From JBHJGU01 sp050331475 (lineage in GTDB: Bacteria; Pseudomonadota; Alphaproteobacteria; Caulobacterales; Maricaulaceae), in the NCBI GenBank assembly GCA_050331475.1, contig JBHJGU010000063.1, positions 1 through 12,370 on the forward strand: 12,370 bases of DNA, given 5' to 3'. Shown here piece after piece: positions 6,562 to 12,370 of this stretch (positions are counted from its first letter, which is position 1; each line of letters opens with the position of its first letter). The notes under the pieces were generated by a model. The model saw nothing but the letters and a program-made list of their open reading frames with translations. It did not search any database and had not been told where the DNA came from. A program made the position numbers and the translations under genes.

Positions 6562-7770
6562 ATGCCGATATCGTCTTCGATTCAAGACTTGAAAAAACCG
6601 TTGACCGGCGCCCTCGCCTTCGCCGACGGCCGCACCGTGCGCGCGTTTGGCTGCGGCGCGGTGGGCCAAGCCGTTGGGGAGGTTTGTTTCAACACCGCCA
6701 TGACCGGTTATCAGGAGGTGTTGTGCGATCCCTCATACGCGGATCAAATCGTGTGCTTCACATTTCCCCATATCGGGGTGGTCGGCGCGAACAGCCTCGA
6801 TGAGGAGGCCGCCTCCCCGCCCGCGCGCGCCGCCGCACGCGGCGTCATCATGCATGCGCGACCCAATGCGCCGTCTAATTGGCGAACGGAGACGACGTTA
6901 GACGCGTGGCTCAAGGCCAGGGGGCTGATTGGGTTATATGGTGTGGACACGCGCGCGCTGACCGCGATCTTGCGCGACGAAGGCGCCATTAACGCCGTGA
7001 TCGCCCACGACCCCGAGGGCGCGTTTGATTGGCCGGCTTTGACCGCGCAGGCGCGCGATTGGGCGGGCTTGGTTCAGGCGGATCTGGCGAATGCGGTCAC
7101 CACGCCCGAACCCATGGCGGAGGCCACCGGGACATGGAGCCGAGAGCATGGTTTCGCCCCGCCCGCCTCCGAAGGCCCATTGGTGGCGGTGATTGATTAC
7201 GGCGTTAAAGCCAACATTGTGCGGTGTCTGAACGCGGCTGGGTGTCGGACTGTCGTCTTACCCGCATCTAGCGCTCTGGAGGCGGTGCTCACAGTGAAGC
7301 CGGCTGGGGTTGTGTTGTCGAACGGGCCGGGCGACCCCGCCGCCACCTACGCCAACGGCGCGGACACGTTGATCAAGGGCCTCTTAGGCGCGGACATTCC
7401 GATCTTCGGCATTTGCTTGGGCCACCAAATGCTGGCCCTCGCGTTGGGCGCGCGAACGATCAAGATGAATCAGGGCCACCATGGGGCGAACCATCCCGTG
7501 AAGCACCTTGAAACCGGCCAAGTTGAAATCGTGTCGATGAACCATGGCTTCACCGTGGATGCCGACAGCCTACCCGATGGTGTGCGCGCCACGCACGTTT
7601 CGTTGTTCGACGGCACCAATTGCGGCCTTCGCGTCGAGGGCAAACCGGTGTCGTCGGTGCAACATCACCCCGAAGCGAGCCCTGGCCCGCGGGATTCTTT
7701 TTATATTTTCAAGCGTTTCGCTGAATCGCTCGGTGTCACGGCTTCAGATAACGCGCTCGCGCTCGCCTAA
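6562..7770 (+). CDS. carA: Carbamoyl phosphate synthase small subunit (glutaminase)
   Basis: Hydrolyses glutamine and channels ammonia to CarB for carbamoyl phosphate, the precursor of arginine and pyrimidines; cytoplasmic. 402 aa, normal for the family. ATG 6562 has GGAAG 11 bases upstream. The N-terminal small-subunit domain (about 15-145) includes VCFNTAMTGYQEVLCDPSYA and LYGVDTRALT. The C-terminal class I glutamine amidotransferase domain (about 206-390) has VIDYGVKANI, LSNGPGDP, the nucleophile C285 in GICLGHQ, and the H369/E371 pair in QHHPEASPGP. The GHHGANHPV and MNHGF segments of CarA are also present. All catalytic residues are intact. It is the first gene of the plus-strand series. 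Its partner carB is about 3.3 kb downstream, separated by two unrelated genes, so CarA and CarB may be made from different transcripts. Confidence 0.98.
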   Translation: MPISSSIQDLKKPLTGALAFADGRTVRAFGCGAVGQAVGEVCFNTAMTGYQEVLCDPSYADQIVCFTFPHIGVVGANSLDEEAASPPARAAARGVIMHARPNAPSNWRTETTLDAWLKARGLIGLYGVDTRALTAILRDEGAINAVIAHDPEGAFDWPALTAQARDWAGLVQADLANAVTTPEPMAEATGTWSREHGFAPPASEGPLVAVIDYGVKANIVRCLNAAGCRTVVLPASSALEAVLTVKPAGVVLSNGPGDPAATYANGADTLIKGLLGADIPIFGICLGHQMLALALGARTIKMNQGHHGANHPVKHLETGQVEIVSMNHGFTVDADSLPDGVRATHVSLFDGTNCGLRVEGKPVSSVQHHPEASPGPRDSFYIFKRFAESLGVTASDNALALA

Positions 7771-7858
7771 CAGGCACGTGAGAGAACATGATTTTCTCTT
7801 AACGTCGGTCGGCGCCATGTTCCGGCGCAGGAAACACGCCAAAGACGGGAGTTGCGGC
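7771..7858 (+). other. carA-DUF547 gap with two small stem-loops and a strong RBS
   Basis: AGAGAA/TTCTCT (7781-7786 and 7794-7799, 7-base loop) is followed by only TTAACG, so it is a poor intrinsic terminator. GCGCC/GGCGC (7812-7816 and 7824-7828, 7-base loop) follows. GGGAG at 7847-7851 is 7 bases before ATG 7859 and is a good ribosome binding site for the next gene. No convincing promoter is seen. Confidence 0.35.
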
Positions 7859-8779
7859 ATGAAAAACGCGTTAAAAGGGCATTCAGGTCTGCGGGCCTTA
7901 GCGTTGGGTCTCGGTTTGGTCGCGTTCGGCGCGTCCGCTCCGGCAATTGCGGCCGACTGGTCGGTTTACGACGAAAACTCTGTGGCCCAGTTAGATAACC
8001 AAGCTTGGTCGGTCTTCTTGGAGACTCAGACCCAAGTGGATCGCGGTCGGACGCTGGTCGGTTATAAGGCGCTGAACACGCGGGCCCTGAGCGTGCTCGA
8101 CTCCTACATCTCGGGTCTTGAGCGCATTCCGGTGAGCCAGTTGAACAAAAACGAGCAGTTGGCCTTCTGGCTGAACCTACACAACGCCTTGACCGTGAAA
8201 ACGCTTTATAATGCCGGCGGTAACGGCGACGTGGACCGTCACCGCACATTCCCGCAAGCGACAGACGGGCCATTCGCCAAGAAAACCGTAACGATCGAAG
8301 GTCAATTGCTGTCGATTGACGACATCGTCAATGTCGTTCTGCGTCCGAATTTCGAGAAGCCGATGCTGCATTACGGTCTGTTCTATGGCGCGGAAGGCTC
8401 CACGCCGCTGCGTCGTGAAGCCTACACGGGCGCAAAAGTCGAAGAACAGTTGGCCGACCTGGCCCGGACTTACGTAAACTCCAATGACGGCGTGAAAGCC
8501 GGCCGCCGTAAGATCCAAGTTTCTGCCATGTATGATTGGTACCGCGACGATTTTGGCGGGTCCGACGAAGCGATCCTCACCCACGTCGCGCAGTTCGCCG
8601 AAGGTCGCACTGCGGAGCGGCTTGCTGGCCGGACGGAAATTGACCGCTTCAACTACGACTTCGACATGGCCGCTTTCGCTCCGCGTCCGCAGCCCTCTGC
8701 ATCGTCGTTCCAGAACGCGCCGGGCGGCGGTTTCGCGGGCGGCGGCGGCGGTGGCGGCGGCTTCGGAGGCGGCAGCTAA
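7859..8779 (+). CDS. Secreted DUF547-type protein with glycine-rich tail
   Basis: 306 aa; molecular function unknown. ATG 7859 is chosen for its GGGAG ribosome site and because it starts a clean signal peptide: basic MKNALKGHSGLR, a hydrophobic core, and likely cleavage at AIA/ADW after residue 31. It is therefore periplasmic or secreted. The DUF547-like body is at about 40-250: EQLAFWLNLHNALTVKTLY (99-117), LSIDDIVNVVLRP (151-163), HYGLFYGAEGSTPLRREAY (171-189), EEQLADLARTYVN and YDWYRDDFGG (225-234). From memory the family usually reads H-x-A-L-x-C with a further Cys before P-x-L-R; here those positions are Tyr and Ser/Thr, so a catalytic cysteine appears missing. Residues from about 289 to the end are almost all Gly with Phe. 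It overlaps or abuts the next gene, which points to co-transcription with the glycosyltransferase. Confidence 0.85.
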   Translation: MKNALKGHSGLRALALGLGLVAFGASAPAIAADWSVYDENSVAQLDNQAWSVFLETQTQVDRGRTLVGYKALNTRALSVLDSYISGLERIPVSQLNKNEQLAFWLNLHNALTVKTLYNAGGNGDVDRHRTFPQATDGPFAKKTVTIEGQLLSIDDIVNVVLRPNFEKPMLHYGLFYGAEGSTPLRREAYTGAKVEEQLADLARTYVNSNDGVKAGRRKIQVSAMYDWYRDDFGGSDEAILTHVAQFAEGRTAERLAGRTEIDRFNYDFDMAAFAPRPQPSASSFQNAPGGGFAGGGGGGGGFGGGS

Positions 8780-8853
8780 TCGACGCCTCTAACCGGCCCC
8801 CTTATCGCGTAACCGGCGCGGCGGCTGGAGCGGTTTTCGCTCTGGTCGCCGCG
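8765..8853 (+). other. Probable true 5' end of the glycosyltransferase gene (non-standard start)
   Basis: The glycosyltransferase frame has no stop from 8644 onward but no ATG, GTG or TTG before 8854. Translating from 8779 gives IDASNRPPYRVTG followed by a hydrophobic stretch (GAVFALVAALAFI) that looks like a membrane helix, which the TTG 8854 start would cut in half. At 8779 an ATC overlaps the DUF547 stop as TAATC, with GGAGG at 8765-8769 nine bases upstream, exactly where a TAATG coupling would be expected. CTG 8842, with GGAG 11 bases upstream, is another option. The GGAGG also falls in glycine codons, so it may be incidental. Confidence 0.5.
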
Positions 8854-10965
8854 TTGGCGTTTATCAGTCCCGAATTCGCTTGGGACACATACCAGTCGTT
8901 ACGCCCGACCAATCTCATGGTCGCGATCTATGTCGGCGCGGGGCTCGCCTTCGGCATGGGCGTTTTCGCGATCCGTCGGCTTCCGGACACCGCCCGGACG
9001 CTGGGCGCCATGATTGCGCTCGGCCTTATACTGCGCGCATTGTTTCTGCCCACCGATTCGATTTGGGAAGACGACCACTATCGCTATCGCTGGGACGGCG
9101 GCGCGGTGGCGGCAGGGCTTAACCCCTACGCCGTCAGCCCGTCCGAAGCCCAGGGCGAGGATTGGGGTCGCGCGATCGATCCAGCTTGGTTCGAGCTCGC
9201 CCAGGATGCAGGCGTCGTGCTGGACCGGGTCAACTATCCCTATTTGCGGACAATCTATCCCCCGGTCACTCAAGGGTTTTTCGCCCTAGCGCATGGAATT
9301 TCGCCGTGGAGCCTTCCAGCCTGGCGCAGCGTCCTGATGTGCGCCGATCTGGTGACCTTGGCGCTGCTGATCGGATTGCTGCGCGGCTGGGGGCGGTCGC
9401 CGCTATGGGCGGCGCTTTATTGGTGCTCCCCTTTGGCGATCAAGGAGATCGCCAACAGCGCGCATTTCGAGGCTCTCCTGTTCGCCTTTATTCTGTTGGC
9501 TTTGTGGGCGGCGGAACGGGGCCGGCTGCTTTGGGCGAGCGCCTGGCTGGGCCTAGCGGCCGGGGTAAAGGTTTGGCCGCTGCTCTTGTTTCCACTGCTC
9601 GCGCCGAGCCTTCGGACCGCGCCGCGGGCCTGGTTGGGGGCGGCCGGCTTGGCCACAGGGGTAACGGCGCTGTGCTTGGCGCCGTTCGCGCTGGCGGGGC
9701 TGGACGACCAATCCGGGCTTGTCGCCTACGCCAGCGGCTGGTCGCGCAACGCGTTTCTCTTCCCCGGGATAAGCGCCTTAAGCGAGGCGGGTTTGCGGCT
9801 GTTTGAGCTTCACCGGACGATGGATCCAAACTGGCTCGCCCGCGGTTTCGTCGCGGCGACCGCGGCGCTCGCGGCGCTGCTGATCGGGGCGAGCCATAAT
9901 CGGCCCGGTGGAGCGCGCGCACGCGGCGCCTTTCTAATCACCGCCGTGGTGTTCTGCCTGAGCCCTGCGCAATACCCTTGGTATGGGGTTTGGCTATTGC
10001 CGCTCGCAGCCCTCACCGGCGCGCGCGCGACGGCGAGCGCGTTAGCGGTTTTCCTGCCCGCCTATTATCTGCTCTATGCGTTGCGCCGCGCCGGGGACGA
10101 AACCGGTTTATTGCTCGTCGCCAGCGTCGAGCACGCGTTTATTCTCGCCGCGCTGATGTGGGATGCCGTGCTCAAGCCGGAGCTGCGCGCGCCGGCGCCC
10201 GCCCCGCCTGCTCCCCTGAGCGGGACCAAACCCCAAGGCGCAGGCCGGGTGGCGGCGATCCTGCCGGCCCGAGACGAAGCGGACGCCCTGCCCGCGGTGC
10301 TTGAGGCGATGCCCCGCTGGATCGACCCGGTCATTGTGGCGGACAATGGCTCTAAAGACGACACGGCTGATCGCGCGCGGGCGGGCGGGGCGCAGGTGGT
10401 CACCGAACCCCAACCCGGTTACGGCGCGGCCTGTTTGGCGGGAATTGACGCGGCGGGCGATGCGGATGTGTTGCTGTTTCTCGACGCGGACGGCTCGGAC
10501 AATCCCGCTGAAGCGGAACGCGTGGTCGCGCCGATCGCCCGCGGCGAGGCGGATTTGGTGATCGGCGCTCGGGTGAAGGCGCTGTGCGAGCCCGGGGCGC
10601 TGACCCCGCCGCAAGTATGGGGCAATCGGCTGGCGGCGTTTCTCTGTCGGGCGATTTGGGGCGTGCGCTGCACCGATTTGGGTCCGTTTCGGGCCATCTC
10701 GCGCACGGCCTATGCGCGGCTCGGTATGGCGGATCGGGATTTCGGCTGGACCATTGAAATGCAAGCCAAGGCGTTCCGCCTAGGCCTCCGAGTCGTGGAA
10801 GTTCCGGTGTCGCGCTATCATCGTGCGGCGGGTCGCTCGAAGGTCTCCGGCACCCTCAATGGGGTGCTACGCGCAGGCGCTAAAATCCTTTATGTCATCG
10901 GCCGGGAGGCCATAAGGCGACCACCCAACGCCCTAACCGCGCCCCGCCCCGCGAACGCGCCGTGA
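8854..10965 (+). CDS. Fused membrane glycosyltransferase: GT-C-like N-terminal part plus GT2 C-terminal part
   Basis: 703 aa from TTG 8854; probably longer (about 728 aa if it starts at 8779). Residues 1-440 form a polytopic membrane domain with roughly ten hydrophobic segments. The motif WEDDHYRYRWDG (71-82) followed by GLNPYAVSP is typical of GT-C enzymes (GT87/DUF2029-like), which take sugars from polyprenyl-phosphate donors on the outer face. A Pro/Ala linker at about 445-463 leads to a GT2 domain (about 466-685): ILPARDEADALP, ADNGSKDDT, the DxD site D544/D546 in FLDADGSDNP, GNRLAAFLCRAIWG and TDLGPFRAISR. This resembles dolichyl/polyprenyl-phosphate sugar synthases. Inference: one polypeptide both makes the lipid-linked sugar in the cytoplasm and uses it across the membrane. 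The sugar and acceptor are unknown. It follows the DUF547 gene directly; its link to carA/carB is positional only. Confidence 0.88.
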   Translation: MAFISPEFAWDTYQSLRPTNLMVAIYVGAGLAFGMGVFAIRRLPDTARTLGAMIALGLILRALFLPTDSIWEDDHYRYRWDGGAVAAGLNPYAVSPSEAQGEDWGRAIDPAWFELAQDAGVVLDRVNYPYLRTIYPPVTQGFFALAHGISPWSLPAWRSVLMCADLVTLALLIGLLRGWGRSPLWAALYWCSPLAIKEIANSAHFEALLFAFILLALWAAERGRLLWASAWLGLAAGVKVWPLLLFPLLAPSLRTAPRAWLGAAGLATGVTALCLAPFALAGLDDQSGLVAYASGWSRNAFLFPGISALSEAGLRLFELHRTMDPNWLARGFVAATAALAALLIGASHNRPGGARARGAFLITAVVFCLSPAQYPWYGVWLLPLAALTGARATASALAVFLPAYYLLYALRRAGDETGLLLVASVEHAFILAALMWDAVLKPELRAPAPAPPAPLSGTKPQGAGRVAAILPARDEADALPAVLEAMPRWIDPVIVADNGSKDDTADRARAGGAQVVTEPQPGYGAACLAGIDAAGDADVLLFLDADGSDNPAEAERVVAPIARGEADLVIGARVKALCEPGALTPPQVWGNRLAAFLCRAIWGVRCTDLGPFRAISRTAYARLGMADRDFGWTIEMQAKAFRLGLRVVEVPVSRYHRAAGRSKVSGTLNGVLRAGAKILYVIGREAIRRPPNALTAPRPANAP

Positions 10966-11009
10966 TCCGCGCCCTGAACGCGCGGACGTGAAGTGCGGTC
11001 AAACCGCTT
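10966..11009 (+). terminator. Two consecutive stem-loops after the glycosyltransferase stop
   Basis: TCCGCGC/GCGCGGA (10966-10972 and 10980-10986, 7-base loop) begins right after the TGA. GCGGT/ACCGC with a 3-base loop (10995-11007) follows, then pyrimidine-rich TTCCCTCC. Without a true T-run, rho-independent termination is uncertain; the pair may instead structure the carB leader. The remaining bases to 11099 hold GGAG at 11084-11087 ahead of carB and no clear promoter. Confidence 0.3.
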
Positions 11010-11099
11010 CCCTCCTCGCTCGGCATGGGCTAAACCCCGCGCGTTTATCCGCACACCAGACGAATTGCGCGCTCGTCCGCCTTGGAGCCTCCCCCGACC

Positions 11100-12370
<1,271 letters not shown>

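Noticed and set aside
7544..7858. Upstream extension of the DUF547 frame into carA
   Set aside because: It overlaps the carA coding end, reads as an out-of-frame shadow, and would bury the clear signal peptide that begins at 7859.
8731..8781. Programmed frameshift fusing the DUF547 protein to the glycosyltransferase
   Set aside because: The downstream frame is open through the Gly tract, but there is no recognised slippery heptamer, and the shifted product would carry an Arg-rich junction; a separate start at or after 8779 is simpler.
9162..9806. 214-codon frame inside the glycosyltransferase gene
   Set aside because: An out-of-frame shadow; the overlapping frame encodes a coherent membrane protein.

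Overview
The window comes from a high-GC alphaproteobacterium. The evidence is the block yqeY-dnaG-rpoD read divergently from carA, the alphaproteobacterial style of sigma-70 and primase sequence, and the carA/carB pair split by unrelated genes. The genus cannot be named from the sequence alone; a Caulobacterales- or Parvularculales-like lineage is a guess.

Layout. (1) Bases 1-1520, plus strand: three tandem copies of a 542-bp unit, each carrying one 169-residue gene of unrecognised family (the first is cut by the window edge). By eye the array is clearly poorer in G+C than the rest. Its copies share near-identical borders, but copies 1 and 3 have one kind of core and copy 2 another. (2) Bases 1677-6327, minus strand: a macromolecular-synthesis cluster, in transcription order yqeY (GatB/YqeY domain), dnaG (primase) and rpoD (housekeeping sigma factor). 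The primase has lost three of the four ligands of its N-terminal zinc site. (3) Bases 6328-6561: a divergent intergenic region with a candidate carA promoter. (4) Bases 6562-12370, plus strand: carA, a secreted DUF547-type protein with a poly-glycine tail, a fused membrane glycosyltransferase (GT-C-like N-terminal part, GT2 C-terminal part), and carB running off the window end.

How the parts work together. CarA supplies ammonia from glutamine to CarB, which makes carbamoyl phosphate for arginine and pyrimidine synthesis. YqeY, DnaG and RpoD tie tRNA-related, replication and transcription functions into one co-directional cluster. The two genes between carA and carB have no evident link to carbamoyl phosphate. 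They lie end to end and may form an envelope or glycoconjugate pair. The glycosyltransferase frame stays open upstream of its first usual start codon and encodes a membrane helix there, so its true start is probably unconventional or hidden by a base error.

The most promising unexplained item is the tandem array, whose organisation (conserved borders, switching cores, repeated small genes) resembles multi-copy accessory families such as immunity-protein arrays. No toxin or other partner is visible in the window, so that role is only a hypothesis. No gap between genes exceeds 300 bases.
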